Shown here: one piece after another, positions 27,594-37,168 of the stretch
Layout of the letters: every line of letters starts with the position of its first letter
Position numbering within the stretch: the stretch's first letter is position 1
Source of the DNA: Lachnobacterium bovis
GTDB taxonomy: Bacteria; Bacillota; Clostridia; Lachnospirales; Lachnospiraceae
Assembly (NCBI RefSeq): GCF_900111325.1
Contig: NZ_FOGW01000004.1
Coordinates: 234,867 to 298,866 of the forward strand
Direction: 5' to 3'
Length of the DNA stretch: 64,000 bases
Translations under genes and position numbers: made by a program
The notes under the pieces: generated by a model
What the model saw: the letters and a program-made list of their open reading frames with translations, nothing else
Database searches by the model: none
What the model was told of the DNA's origin: nothing

Positions 27594-28284
27594 TTTTGTA
27601 TCCTAATCCCCTTACTGTTTTAATATATTTTGGATTATGGCTATCTTCTTCTATTTTTTCACGAATCTTAGAAATATGAACCATTATTGTATTATCATCT
27701 GATTCAAAATATTCACCCTTTACATTTTCATATATTTGTACCTTTGTAAAAACTCTGCCAGGCTTTTTCATAAGTAAAGATAATATTTTGTATTCTGTTG
27801 GTGTTAATTCAATATTGATATCATTCTTTTTTAAAATAAGATTATCCGTATCAAGTTCTAATTCCCCTACTCTTAATATTTCAGCTTCACTACTTTTGCT
27901 TTCATTAAAGTCATAGAATCTACGTAAATTAGAATTCACACGCGAAACAAGTTCTAACGTATTAAATGGTTTTACAACGTAATCATCTGCTCCTAAATCC
28001 AACCCTAAAATCTTATCGCTATCACTATTTTTTGCTGATACAATAATAATTGGAATATTACTTGTTTCTCGAATCTTCTTTATTAATTCGTAGCCATTCA
28101 TTCTAGGCATCATAATATCAACTATAGCCAAATCTATATTGTTATCTTTTAAAACTTCTAATGCTTCTACACCATCAGAAGCTGTAAGTACTTTGTAATT
28201 AGAGTTTTCGAGATAAAGAACCATAAGTTCAACAATATCGGCATCATCTTCTGCTACTAAAATCTCATATTTTTTTTCGTTCAT
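27577..28284 (-). CDS. OmpR/PhoB-type response regulator
   Basis: 235 residues. The receiver domain has the acidic pair in VAEDDAD, phosphorylation site D56 (AIVDIMMP) and conserved Lys in VSAKNSD. The C-terminal winged helix (about 135-232) has LTPTEYKILSLLMK and TVRGLGYKIE. Start after GAGGGTAACAAA. It is co-transcribed with the kinase that follows it. Confidence 0.95.
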   Translation of the reverse strand: MNEKKYEILVAEDDADIVELMVLYLENSNYKVLTASDGVEALEVLKDNNIDLAIVDIMMPRMNGYELIKKIRETSNIPIIIVSAKNSDSDKILGLDLGADDYVVKPFNTLELVSRVNSNLRRFYDFNESKSSEAEILRVGELELDTDNLILKKNDINIELTPTEYKILSLLMKKPGRVFTKVQIYENVKGEYFESDDNTIMVHISKIREKIEEDSHNPKYIKTVRGLGYKIENIQ

Positions 28285-28401
28285 TTTGTTACCCTCTTTT
28301 GTAATTTTCTAGTACAATACTTTTTTTGCCTTTTTCATTTTACAATATATCTATAATATATTCTAGTTTTTTGACTGAATATTCTTTTTTCTAATCAAAA
28401 A

Positions 28402-28450
28402 AATTGGATTAACTTATAGTTTCAATTAACTATTAGGTTAATCCAATTCT
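28402..28450 (-). terminator. Hairpin in the glmM downstream region
   Basis: Arms AATTGGATTAAC and GTTAATCCAATT pair perfectly over 12 bases, with an inner partial pairing (ATAGTT/AACTAT). Placed between glmM and the response-regulator gene. Confidence 0.7.
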
Positions 28451-28502
28451 TATTATATATCGTTTTTAATTGTCAATATTCCTGCTAAATAATATCTACA
28501 TT

Positions 28503-28604
28503 AAATCAATATTTCTATCAAATTACTATCTTCAATAACTTAATATTTTTATTAAATCACTTTCTTCAAGAACTTAATATTCCTATTAAATTAATGTTTC
28601 AATT
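28503..28604. repeat. Degenerate 34-base tandem repeat covering the glmM 3' end
   Basis: Three consecutive 34-base units of the form AACTTAATATTyyTATTAAATyA..TTTCTTCAAk. The third unit (28571-28604) runs into the last codons and stop of glmM (28586), so the two others look like diverged copies of that gene end. Confidence 0.75.
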
Positions 28605-29920
28605 AAATCTACCATTTTGCCTACGTATTTAGCACAAAGCTCATCTGTCTCAGCTTCAACCATTACACGGATAACTGGTTCTGTACCACTTTCACGAAGA
28701 AGAATTCTTCCTCTTTCTCCAAGTTCTTCAGCGATTTGTTTATCTAAAGCTTTAACCTGTTCATTTTCCATGATAACTTTTTTATCAGATACACGAACAT
28801 TCTTTAATAATTGTGGATACATACGCATTCCTGATGCTAATTTAGCAAGTGGTTCTCTTGTTTCAAGAATAACTTCCATTAACATAAGAGCTGTTAAAAT
28901 ACCATCACCTGTTGTTGCATGTTTACTGAAAATAACGTGTCCTGACTGCTCGCCACCTAATACGTATCCGTTTGCTACCATTGCTTCATTAACATATTTG
29001 TCACCTACAGATGTTTTACAGTAGTCAATTCCTTCTGTATCTAATGCTTTAAATAATCCCATATTAGACATAACAGTTGCAACTACAGTGTTTCCTTGTA
29101 ATTTTCCACATTGTTTAAGATATTTACCACAAACATAAAGGATGTAATCACCGTGGATTTCTTTTCCATCTCCATCAACTGCAATACAACGATCTGCATC
29201 ACCATCGAATGCGAATCCTACATCTAGGTTTTTCTCTTTTACAAGTTGCTGTAATGCTTCAATGTGAGTTGATCCACAGTTTTTATTGATATTTGTTCCA
29301 TCTGGTTCACATCCAATAGCGTATGTTTTAGCGCCAAGTGCATCAAATACATTCTTTGCAAGATTGAATGTACTACCATTTGAACAATCTAATCCAACTT
29401 TCATTCCATCATATGAACGAGTTGCAAGAGAAATTAAATATCCGATATAACGATTTCTACCGATTGCATAGTCTTTTGCAACACCAATTTTATCCATTTT
29501 AGCGTATGGTAACTCATCGATTTCTCCATCTATATATTTTTCCATTGCTAATTCTACTTCTGCAGAAATTTTATGTCCATTTCCATCTAAAACTTTTATT
29601 CCATTATCAGAATATGGATTATGACTTGCCGAAACCATAATACCACAATCAAAATTCTCAGTTCTTACAACGTATGCAACACTTGGAGTTGTTGTTACAT
29701 GTAACAAGAAAGCATCAGAACCTGACGCTGTAATACCAGCAACTAATGCATATTCAAACATATAACTACTACGTCTAGTATCTTTTCCAATGACAATTCT
29801 TCCTTTGCTATTTTGGTTATAATACCAACCTAAATAACGACCAATTTTAAAAGCATGTTCTGCTGTTAATACTGTGTTAGCTTCGCCTCTAAAACCATCT
29901 GTTCCAAAATACTTACCCAT
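28586..29920 (-). CDS. glmM: Phosphoglucosamine mutase
   Basis: 444 residues, the standard GlmM length. N-terminal GKYFGTDGFRGEAN, phosphoserine loop GIMVSASHNPYSDNG, metal loop DGDADRCIAVD, GGEQSGHV and C-terminal LRESGTEPVIRVM. It converts glucosamine-6-phosphate to glucosamine-1-phosphate for UDP-GlcNAc. AAGGAGATTGAC precedes the ATG. It lies 81 bases downstream of the EPS glycosyltransferase gene in the same direction. Confidence 0.97.
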   Translation of the reverse strand: MGKYFGTDGFRGEANTVLTAEHAFKIGRYLGWYYNQNSKGRIVIGKDTRRSSYMFEYALVAGITASGSDAFLLHVTTTPSVAYVVRTENFDCGIMVSASHNPYSDNGIKVLDGNGHKISAEVELAMEKYIDGEIDELPYAKMDKIGVAKDYAIGRNRYIGYLISLATRSYDGMKVGLDCSNGSTFNLAKNVFDALGAKTYAIGCEPDGTNINKNCGSTHIEALQQLVKEKNLDVGFAFDGDADRCIAVDGDGKEIHGDYILYVCGKYLKQCGKLQGNTVVATVMSNMGLFKALDTEGIDYCKTSVGDKYVNEAMVANGYVLGGEQSGHVIFSKHATTGDGILTALMLMEVILETREPLAKLASGMRMYPQLLKNVRVSDKKVIMENEQVKALDKQIAEELGERGRILLRESGTEPVIRVMVEAETDELCAKYVGKMVDLIETLI

Positions 29921-30001
29921 GTCAATCTCCTTTTTTACTCTTACTAAATAATATTGCTCTTTAGTCTCTTAATTTTAAGCACAATTTTCATTATAACAAA
30001 G

Positions 30002-31078
30002 CTAACTTTTGTTTGCAATATACTCCTTAAATTTTTTTCCTAAATAGACTTTAACTTTGAAACAATTGTACATAAAATAGCTATTTTTCATATTAATTCC
30101 TAGTAAAACCAGCTTATCCTGAATATTATTAACTTCTCCGAAGCTTATTTTTGAAAAATTAATATCACTTTCATACGGAATTTGCTCTAATTTTTTTATT
30201 ACCTCTCTCTTATTAGCATTATTATCTATAACAATATTTAAAAAGAATCTAATTCGTTCTAAATATAAAATATCTACCTTATGTTGGTATTGTTCATAGC
30301 AATTTGTTCTTTTAAAAAGACGTACTCTTTTGTTGTATAAAACTTCGCTTAGATGCCAAATATTATCTACATCTTTTAATTTATATCTCTCAACTTTTTC
30401 ATCTGTAACAACTTGAACATAGTTATAAATGACACTACTAATTTGAACTATACTATTTACAAATTCTAAGTATTTTAAAACAAAAATACTGTCTTCTGCA
30501 AATGTATAGTTTTCATCAAATTTAATCTCATTTTCTTTTATTATTTCCATTTTGAATAATTTTGCTGTGGCAACTTTATATATCTTAAATTGCCTATCAT
30601 TAAGCAAAACCTTAGGTATATCAACTGTAATGATTTTGTGATCTACAGTTTCAGTTGACAAAACAATATTTTTTTTACTATCCCTTTTAGCCATTCCACC
30701 TACAATCAAATCTGGGATATAATGCAAATCTTTAATTTCATTAAAGCATAATTCAATTGCATTTTTTCGTAAGTAATCATCACAGTCTAAAAACATAACA
30801 TAATCGCCATTTGCATGCTCTATCCCAAAATTTTTTGTATCAGAAACACCACTATTTCCCTTTACATAATATTTTACTCTACTATCTTTTAAAACAGCTT
30901 TTTGACATATTTCGGATGTGCTGTCTGTTGAACCATCATTAACAAGTATAACTTCTATGTTTTTATAAGTTTGTTCTATACAACTTACAATTGCTTTCTT
31001 TAACGTTTTTTCTCCATTATAAATTGGCACTACAATTGATACCAACATATTACTATTATTTACTTCATCCACACTCAT
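30002..31078 (-). CDS. Glycosyltransferase family 2
   Basis: 358 residues. GT-A fold: VSIVVPIYNGEKTLKKAI near residue 13, ILVNDGSTDSTSEI, and the DxD-like MFLDCDDYLRK. It adds a sugar to a lipid-linked glycan on the cytoplasmic face. Donor and acceptor cannot be read from sequence. GAGGAGGAATAATAAG precedes the ATG. It is the last gene of the EPS cluster as transcribed. Confidence 0.88.
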   Translation of the reverse strand: MSVDEVNNSNMLVSIVVPIYNGEKTLKKAIVSCIEQTYKNIEVILVNDGSTDSTSEICQKAVLKDSRVKYYVKGNSGVSDTKNFGIEHANGDYVMFLDCDDYLRKNAIELCFNEIKDLHYIPDLIVGGMAKRDSKKNIVLSTETVDHKIITVDIPKVLLNDRQFKIYKVATAKLFKMEIIKENEIKFDENYTFAEDSIFVLKYLEFVNSIVQISSVIYNYVQVVTDEKVERYKLKDVDNIWHLSEVLYNKRVRLFKRTNCYEQYQHKVDILYLERIRFFLNIVIDNNANKREVIKKLEQIPYESDINFSKISFGEVNNIQDKLVLLGINMKNSYFMYNCFKVKVYLGKKFKEYIANKS

Positions 31079-31109
31079 CTTATTATTCCTCCTCTATAAC
31101 CATTAACCT

Positions 31110-32252
31110 TTAATGCCACTTTATAAATTTTTCTGTAATCATTCTATATGGAAATATCTGAGAATTTCCTATATAAAAATATAATATATAAAAATAAATC
31201 ATTGCAGAAATTGAATAACTCGTTGTTATATATTTTCTATTTGTTTTTGATATAGATTGTTTTAGCATTGCAATTGAAATAATTTCCACATTATAAAAAT
31301 ATGCAAATAACCTATTTCCGAATTGTCCAGCTAAACTAACCATTAGCAATACAATCTGTAAAACAAAACCTATAATATATACCTTGTTGTACATTTCATT
31401 TTTTTCAATATTTTTTAAATATATAATACATGGTACCATCAAGAGAAGAACTACTATATAAGCCAAACTTATTTTGCTTTTATCATCTATAAGATAACGT
31501 TTGTATTTTCCTAAAAAACTAAAATTATTAAGTATAAATGACATAATCACATATCCATACCAATAGCTTATTAATACTCCAGCGATAAACAAACTTATGA
31601 ATATACCGCTATATTTTTTTATGTAATTTAATATCGAATCAAATAAATATATTACTCCAACTCCTGCATATATTATTGCTGAATTATGAAACATTATTGC
31701 TATTGCCACTAGAATAAAGTAACCTATGAATTTTCTTTTTTCCAATAAAATAATTCCAACCCAAACAATTGTCATTGCTACTGATTGACGTTCAGCATTT
31801 AAAAACATTGGATAAAACATAAAATAAAATATTGTATATGCAAGCGGCATATCTATTTTCTTTTTATAATAATCTAATAAAACAAAAACAAGTGTATTTT
31901 CTATAAAAGCATTTATAAAAAAGAATCCCCAAACATCTCCAACCAACTTATCTGATATTATGCACTCTAAAACATAAAAATATTCGTTTGAATATTTCTG
32001 ATACACAACATTATGACTTCCCTTAATTATTTCTCTATATAAGACTTCATATGGATAATAATCTGTTCCGACTTTATATCTTAAAGTTTGCATCAAAACT
32101 ACAGGGGCAATTATTAAAAAAATAAGTACTCCCTTCTTTAACTTTACGTCTTTTTTTTCTTGATAATTTCTTTGATAGATAAAACTCATACATATAGAAA
32201 AAAGGAACACTCCGTAATATATGTATAACGATTCCTGCATCGTAATTTCCAT
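31110..32252 (-). CDS. EpsG-like polysaccharide polymerase (Wzy role)
   Basis: Polytopic membrane protein, about 380 residues and 9-11 helices. Features shared with EpsG proteins: LRYKVGTDYYPYEVLY after the second helix, LNAERQSVAMTIV, and AIMFHNSAIIYAG. Probably polymerises repeat units outside the membrane. The start at 32252 fits the site GGGGAG eight bases upstream; a GTG two codons earlier would be too close. It is next to, and nearly overlaps, the upstream glycosyltransferase gene. Confidence 0.82.
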   Translation of the reverse strand: MEITMQESLYIYYGVFLFSICMSFIYQRNYQEKKDVKLKKGVLIFLIIAPVVLMQTLRYKVGTDYYPYEVLYREIIKGSHNVVYQKYSNEYFYVLECIISDKLVGDVWGFFFINAFIENTLVFVLLDYYKKKIDMPLAYTIFYFMFYPMFLNAERQSVAMTIVWVGIILLEKRKFIGYFILVAIAIMFHNSAIIYAGVGVIYLFDSILNYIKKYSGIFISLFIAGVLISYWYGYVIMSFILNNFSFLGKYKRYLIDDKSKISLAYIVVLLLMVPCIIYLKNIEKNEMYNKVYIIGFVLQIVLLMVSLAGQFGNRLFAYFYNVEIISIAMLKQSISKTNRKYITTSYSISAMIYFYILYFYIGNSQIFPYRMITEKFIKWH

Positions 32253-32254
32253 TT

Positions 32255-33340
32255 TCACTTCTCCCCTATATAAACCTTAGTCAATTCATTTGTAATATCT
32301 TTTATATTATATTTGTACGCTTCCTCTGATAATTTATTTGAATGATTTGGGCATTTTTCGTATAATTCAATAATTTCATCAGCCCACTCTTCAGCCGTTT
32401 TATTTAATGAACAATACTGGATATTTTCACTTATTTGTGATTCTTTTGTAATTGAATCACTTGCAACACAAGGCAATCCTTCAAATTGTGCTTCAATCAA
32501 TGCTATTGGATTTCCTTCGTAAATTGATGGAAAAACAAAAACATCCATTGCTTGTTCTACATAACCAACATCATTTGCAAATCCCCAAAAAATAACATTA
32601 TCTGCAAGTCCCTTTTTTAAAACTTGATTTTTCACTTCATATTCAAGTTTACCACCTTCGCCAACAAGCACTAACTTGGCATTATCCTTTTTTTCTAAAA
32701 TTTTATTAAAAATTTCTAATAAAAAAAAATGATTTTTTACAGGCATAAATCGACCAACATGCCCTATTACTAAATTATTTTTTGCATTTATTTTCCCTCT
32801 GCTTTCTTTTCTCTTTTTTGCCGAAAATTCAAACTCTTTTTTTCTTATCCCGTTATTTATAACTTGAAATTTTTGTTTTCCATACATCCACTTTCCAGCT
32901 TCTGTGGAACACGCAAAAAAAACATTAGCATATTTTTTTAGCCGATGCCTATTAATTATATGTAAAAGTTTATAAATTTTTCTCCGCGAACGCGTACTGT
33001 GACTATGCATAATTCTTATTGGTACGTTATTTTTTTTTGCTTCAATTATTCCTCTCATATATAGAAGTGCATTTGCGTGAACATGTACTACATCAAATTT
33101 ATTTTCTTTAAAAATTTTTCTTGTTTCAAAATAATTTTTTATTATTCTTCGCGGAAATGGCGATGTAAAATAAATATGTCCACCCATTTTTTCTATTTCT
33201 TCAGCATAAATACACTCACTTGAACGAATCAAAAAATCGAACTGAACCTGATTCGTATCAATGTTTTTGTACCAATCCATTATTATTTTTTCAGCCCCAC
33301 CACTTCCAAGTCCATTTATGACATGTAGTACTCTGACCAT
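32255..33340 (-). CDS. Glycosyltransferase family 1/4 (GT-B)
   Basis: 361 residues. N-terminal HVINGLGSGGAEKI acceptor-domain motif; donor-domain IGHVGRFMPVKNH; FPSIYEGNPIALIEAQFEGLPCV with the EX7E pair. It transfers a nucleotide sugar to the growing chain. AAGGGGCG before the ATG. In the EPS operon, directly before the polymerase gene. Confidence 0.9.
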   Translation of the reverse strand: MVRVLHVINGLGSGGAEKIIMDWYKNIDTNQVQFDFLIRSSECIYAEEIEKMGGHIYFTSPFPRRIIKNYFETRKIFKENKFDVVHVHANALLYMRGIIEAKKNNVPIRIMHSHSTRSRRKIYKLLHIINRHRLKKYANVFFACSTEAGKWMYGKQKFQVINNGIRKKEFEFSAKKRKESRGKINAKNNLVIGHVGRFMPVKNHFFLLEIFNKILEKKDNAKLVLVGEGGKLEYEVKNQVLKKGLADNVIFWGFANDVGYVEQAMDVFVFPSIYEGNPIALIEAQFEGLPCVASDSITKESQISENIQYCSLNKTAEEWADEIIELYEKCPNHSNKLSEEAYKYNIKDITNELTKVYIGEK

Positions 33341-33390
33341 ATTTTCACGCCCCTTTTATTAAAATAAACACTTTTAACCCCTTTATATTT

Positions 33391-34503
33391 CTATTTTGCA
33401 ACATTATTTTTTATGTACCAAAGATTGTCTTCTAATTTTATTTTAGCGTAAATATTTGTTATTTTATTATAATATTCCTTCATATTATCAAGATAAATTC
33501 TTTTTCTATCTGTTGCTTTTACTTTTTTGAAATGATAAATATCATCTATTGACAAGCGATAAACTTCGGCCACATATGCTTCTTTAGAATATCCACAAAT
33601 TCTACCACACCAATCATCTACAATATTATCTAATCCACCCGCTCCACTGCAAATAACTGGCACTCTAAGTACCATTGCTTCGGCTGCTGCTATTCCATAA
33701 CCTTCTTCTTTAGAAGGAAGAATGAATGATTTAGATTTTTTTATCAAAGGATATGGATTTTCTAAATTACCAAAGTAAAGCACATTTTTTTCTAAAAAAT
33801 AATCTTCAATTTTGGAAAAAAATCTGCTTTTTGCATCGCCATCACCTACAATAGCTATTTTTATTTCAGGTCTTTCTCTACACAAGGAATTTATTATATC
33901 TGCAAGAAAAATTGGATTATTTTCTTCATTTATTTTTCCAACAAAAATCGCATCAAATAAATATCTTGCTTCAAGATTAACCATTCCATCGTAAGTAATA
34001 TTTTGATTTGAAAGACGTCTAATTCTGCTTACATTTATAGGTTCACCTACGTTTACAAATTTGTCATATAAAAATCTTGAAAAAATAAACTCTTCTTCCA
34101 TATCATCTGTGGTTGTCAAAATCTTACTAGCTTTTTTACATGCTAAATACAACGCCACAGATTTATAACAAATTTTTCTCAAATAACTTGGTGTATTATG
34201 AATATGTATTATCAGCTTTGCGTCGCATTTTATTTTACTAGCCAAAATTGATGATTTTAAATCATGAGTATGTATTACATCTGGTTTTAAAATTTCAATT
34301 GCTTTCTTTAATGTTTTTTTATCTAACGTATCTACACCATAATAATCTATACCAAATTTTTTTAATATATCTTCAACATCACCTCTAGGTGACAAATAAA
34401 CCGACTCAGCTATGTCATGTCTACTAACATATGAAATTATAGTCAACACAACATTTTCAATTCCTGTAAATGTATTTGAATCAAGAATGTGTAAGATTTT
34501 CAT
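33391..34503 (-). CDS. Glycosyltransferase family 1/4 (GT-B)
   Basis: 370 residues. Starts MKILHILDSNTFTGIENVV; IHTHDLKSS; AIFVGKINEENNP; and ILPSKEEGYGIAAAEAMVLRVPVIC with the donor-site EX7E. Distinct from its neighbour at 32255 at the sequence level, so it probably adds a different sugar. A GGGGGGATGG ribosome site precedes the ATG. A 119-base gap separates it from the ATP-grasp fusion gene upstream. Confidence 0.9.
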   Translation of the reverse strand: MKILHILDSNTFTGIENVVLTIISYVSRHDIAESVYLSPRGDVEDILKKFGIDYYGVDTLDKKTLKKAIEILKPDVIHTHDLKSSILASKIKCDAKLIIHIHNTPSYLRKICYKSVALYLACKKASKILTTTDDMEEEFIFSRFLYDKFVNVGEPINVSRIRRLSNQNITYDGMVNLEARYLFDAIFVGKINEENNPIFLADIINSLCRERPEIKIAIVGDGDAKSRFFSKIEDYFLEKNVLYFGNLENPYPLIKKSKSFILPSKEEGYGIAAAEAMVLRVPVICSGAGGLDNIVDDWCGRICGYSKEAYVAEVYRLSIDDIYHFKKVKATDRKRIYLDNMKEYYNKITNIYAKIKLEDNLWYIKNNVAK

Positions 34504-34622
34504 CGTACCATCCCCCCTTTTTTATGATTCGGTATCTTGATGATAGCAACACCAAAATTACATACTACAAGCTAATTATTCCAAAATATATCTTTCAAAA
34601 TACGATAAAAAACGCATATTAT

Positions 34623-36299
34623 CTATATTTTTATACTTAAAATTGCGTCAATTGCATTTTTACTTAAAATATTTCCTTTAGAATTATTAAAATGCAAACA
34701 TCTCATTCCAAGTCGTTGAGGCGCTTCAAAATCCTTTTGCATATTTGCTCCCACAAATATCATGCAATGATATGGAACTCCAAAACGTAATTTTAGTATT
34801 TCAAAAGGTAATGGATTTGGTTTTCTAAATATCGAAGGATTGCCATTTTTTCCTGCTAACTCGTCTGTCAATAATATTTCTGAAATCCTACTATCATTCA
34901 TAAGACCTAGCTTTGCTAACTTCTTTCTTTGAACTTCACTTCTTCCATCCGTCACTATACCTATTGATATTCCATGTTTTTTTAATGTCTCTATAACTTC
35001 GATTGTTTCTTGTGTAATTCCAATTTTTGGATCATGATTTCTATACGTATTCAAAAATAGTTGTGTCAAATCAAATTGACGTTTTTGTGGAAGGCCACTT
35101 GCAAACTTTTTCACAAGATTCCTTATTGCAGGTTTTTTTGATAAAGTATCACTAACTAACTCATCATAAACTTGTGAATACACAGCTTCTTTAAAAATAG
35201 TCGTCGCTTGCTGTGCAACTGCTGCACATCCACTTTTAATATAATCAATTTCCCGATATAACGTATTATCTAAATCAAAAATCACAACCTTAATTCCCTT
35301 TGAATGTTCAAAAATCATCTCTAACTTATCTATGTGATAAATTCCATTTCCATATGTACAAACGCTATCCTCATACCTGCTATATCCTATTCTATCTCTT
35401 GCCGCAAATGGCTTATACAAAAGTTTCTTTCCTAAAAGCATAAGAATTGCTGCAGTTGATGAATCAGCCCCTGCTTTTATAGAATGTGGAACACCACTAC
35501 TGTATCCAGGAATTATTTTTATAAAATAATCCTCCTTAGTTCCTTCTTTCCTAATCAAATGAATAGAAATCGGACCAACTGGCTTAAATTTATTAATAAT
35601 AATTTTGCTCTCTGTTATGATTTTTTCATCTTGAACTATTCTACTTTTTACAACCTCTTTTTCTCTTACGCTGATTCTTTCGCGAGGAGTTATATATATG
35701 GGATTTCCATCAAAATCACAAAAAACATCAACCGAATACTCTATTCCATCAATAAATGGTCTAATTATATAATCTTCCATATCCTGAGCAAAAGCCAACA
35801 ATTCAGCTTTAGTTTCAACCTTATATCCTATATTGTCTTTTTCCCTATTCCTTTGCTTTATAAAACAAGGAAATTCTCCCTTATATTTCTCAGCATTTTC
35901 AACAATATTAGGGTAACGTAGCTTACACGTTGCAAAGAATAAAGCAGTTTTTGTCTTATCTTTACATATTTCAATCATTTCTCTAGATGATAAAAACAAT
36001 TTTACTCCGATTGCGGAAAATTTTTCCCTGTTATCGCTAAATATATATATACCATCTTCTCTTAACGGAATTAATAATTGAACATCATTACTAATGCATA
36101 TATCAATTACTTCTTCGATATACCCCTCATCTTCTACTTTCGAGGTCAAAAAAGATTTATCGCAAAAAGACAGCGCAGGTGACGAATTGGTTATATCTGT
36201 ACCTATTAAAGTTACAGGTATCCCTATGTTACTCGCTGCCTCTTTATATGATCTTATTATTTCGACTCTGCGGCCGACGCTTGTAAATAAAATGTTCAT
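34623..36299 (-). CDS. ATP-grasp domain fused to HAD phosphatase, ATP-grasp site altered
   Basis: 558 residues. The N-terminal half (1-330) is a CarB-like ATP-grasp module (TSVGRRVEII start; EYSVDVF at about 187-193). The C-terminal half (336-558) is a HAD hydrolase with nucleophile motif VVIFDLDNTLY (D342, D344), TDGRSEVQRKK and KPNPLPFEI. Where the family normally shows FIEINPRFGGG, this protein reads FIKIIPGYSSG (259-269), so the metal-binding Glu and Asn are replaced. The HAD half looks intact. It probably tailors a sugar or aglycone, but ligase activity is doubtful. AAGGAGGGTG precedes the start. It lies next to another gene missing catalytic residues. Confidence 0.82.
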   Translation of the reverse strand: MNILFTSVGRRVEIIRSYKEAASNIGIPVTLIGTDITNSSPALSFCDKSFLTSKVEDEGYIEEVIDICISNDVQLLIPLREDGIYIFSDNREKFSAIGVKLFLSSREMIEICKDKTKTALFFATCKLRYPNIVENAEKYKGEFPCFIKQRNREKDNIGYKVETKAELLAFAQDMEDYIIRPFIDGIEYSVDVFCDFDGNPIYITPRERISVREKEVVKSRIVQDEKIITESKIIINKFKPVGPISIHLIRKEGTKEDYFIKIIPGYSSGVPHSIKAGADSSTAAILMLLGKKLLYKPFAARDRIGYSRYEDSVCTYGNGIYHIDKLEMIFEHSKGIKVVIFDLDNTLYREIDYIKSGCAAVAQQATTIFKEAVYSQVYDELVSDTLSKKPAIRNLVKKFASGLPQKRQFDLTQLFLNTYRNHDPKIGITQETIEVIETLKKHGISIGIVTDGRSEVQRKKLAKLGLMNDSRISEILLTDELAGKNGNPSIFRKPNPLPFEILKLRFGVPYHCMIFVGANMQKDFEAPQRLGMRCLHFNNSKGNILSKNAIDAILSIKI

Positions 36300-36322
36300 C
36301 TAAACACCCTCCTTGGCATTTA

Positions 36323-37102
36323 CTAGAACTTAATAGTTTGTTTTACAAACATCTTACGAATAATGTCAATTATCTTTTCTTGTTTATCTTCATCTAGTTC
36401 AACATCACTTGGTAGACATAGACAGCATGTATACGCATCCGTGCTCACTGACCTATCTACTTCATAAAAATGTTCGGCATACTTATATAATGCAACAAAC
36501 TCACAGTCCCGATATTTTTTGGTTAAATGAAGCGGCACAATAATAGGTTTTGTTAGAAAATTCTCATCTTCAAGTTTTTTTCTAATCATCTCTGGTGTCG
36601 TCTGTTTAAATTCAAGACTTAGACCATAAACTGTTTCCGTATCAATTCGAATAAAACTATTCCAAAACTTTGACTTTGACTCATCTAAATTTGGATTAAC
36701 TTCCACCGGCAAATCATCAAACGCATGCTTATATTTTTCATAAATCTCTTTCTTTTTTTTCATATAAGTTTCAATATCATTGAACTTAATTAACGTTTCT
36801 TTCGAATTTTCTACATTTTCTTTTGCAACTTCAACTAAAATTGCATTATGTTTTTTACAAATCTCTTTTAGCTCATTTATATGTCCCTGTGTTCCATAAA
36901 GATTGGCTACAATTACTGTTTTAGCAGTTTCATACAATCTAAAAGCGAGCTCAAGTGCAACCGGATCCATATTTAAAGTATCTCTTTCTGAATCAATTAA
37001 AACAGGAACTGCTCCTTTATCAACATATTTATCTATAATAGATTCTTGAATTAAATCCTGAAAAAAAATAATATCTTTTGTTGTAATATCTGTTTTTTTC
37101 AT
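36323..37102 (-). CDS. Truncated DegT/EpsN-like aminotransferase lacking PLP residues
   Basis: 259 residues against about 370-390 for the family. Residues 30-92 (AVPVLIDSERDTLNMDPVAL, then VIVANLYGTQGHINELKEIC) align with the middle of EpsN-type sugar aminotransferases, and 112-259 with the C-terminal part (WNSFIRID, KPIIVPLHL, CLCLPSD). Missing are about 60 N-terminal residues and an internal stretch of about 75 residues that holds the PLP lysine (SFNGNKI in relatives). The PLP Asp in VEDAAE is Val here (V92). The frame is intact and the start has a plausible AAGGGGTGG site, so it may be a young remnant or a repurposed protein. Confidence 0.72.
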   Translation of the reverse strand: MKKTDITTKDIIFFQDLIQESIIDKYVDKGAVPVLIDSERDTLNMDPVALELAFRLYETAKTVIVANLYGTQGHINELKEICKKHNAILVEVAKENVENSKETLIKFNDIETYMKKKKEIYEKYKHAFDDLPVEVNPNLDESKSKFWNSFIRIDTETVYGLSLEFKQTTPEMIRKKLEDENFLTKPIIVPLHLTKKYRDCEFVALYKYAEHFYEVDRSVSTDAYTCCLCLPSDVELDEDKQEKIIDIIRKMFVKQTIKF

Positions 37103-37168
37103 CTAGCCACCCCTTTATAGAACATTTACATTCTCCTATATTTTCTATCGGCTTAAAATATATACTCT

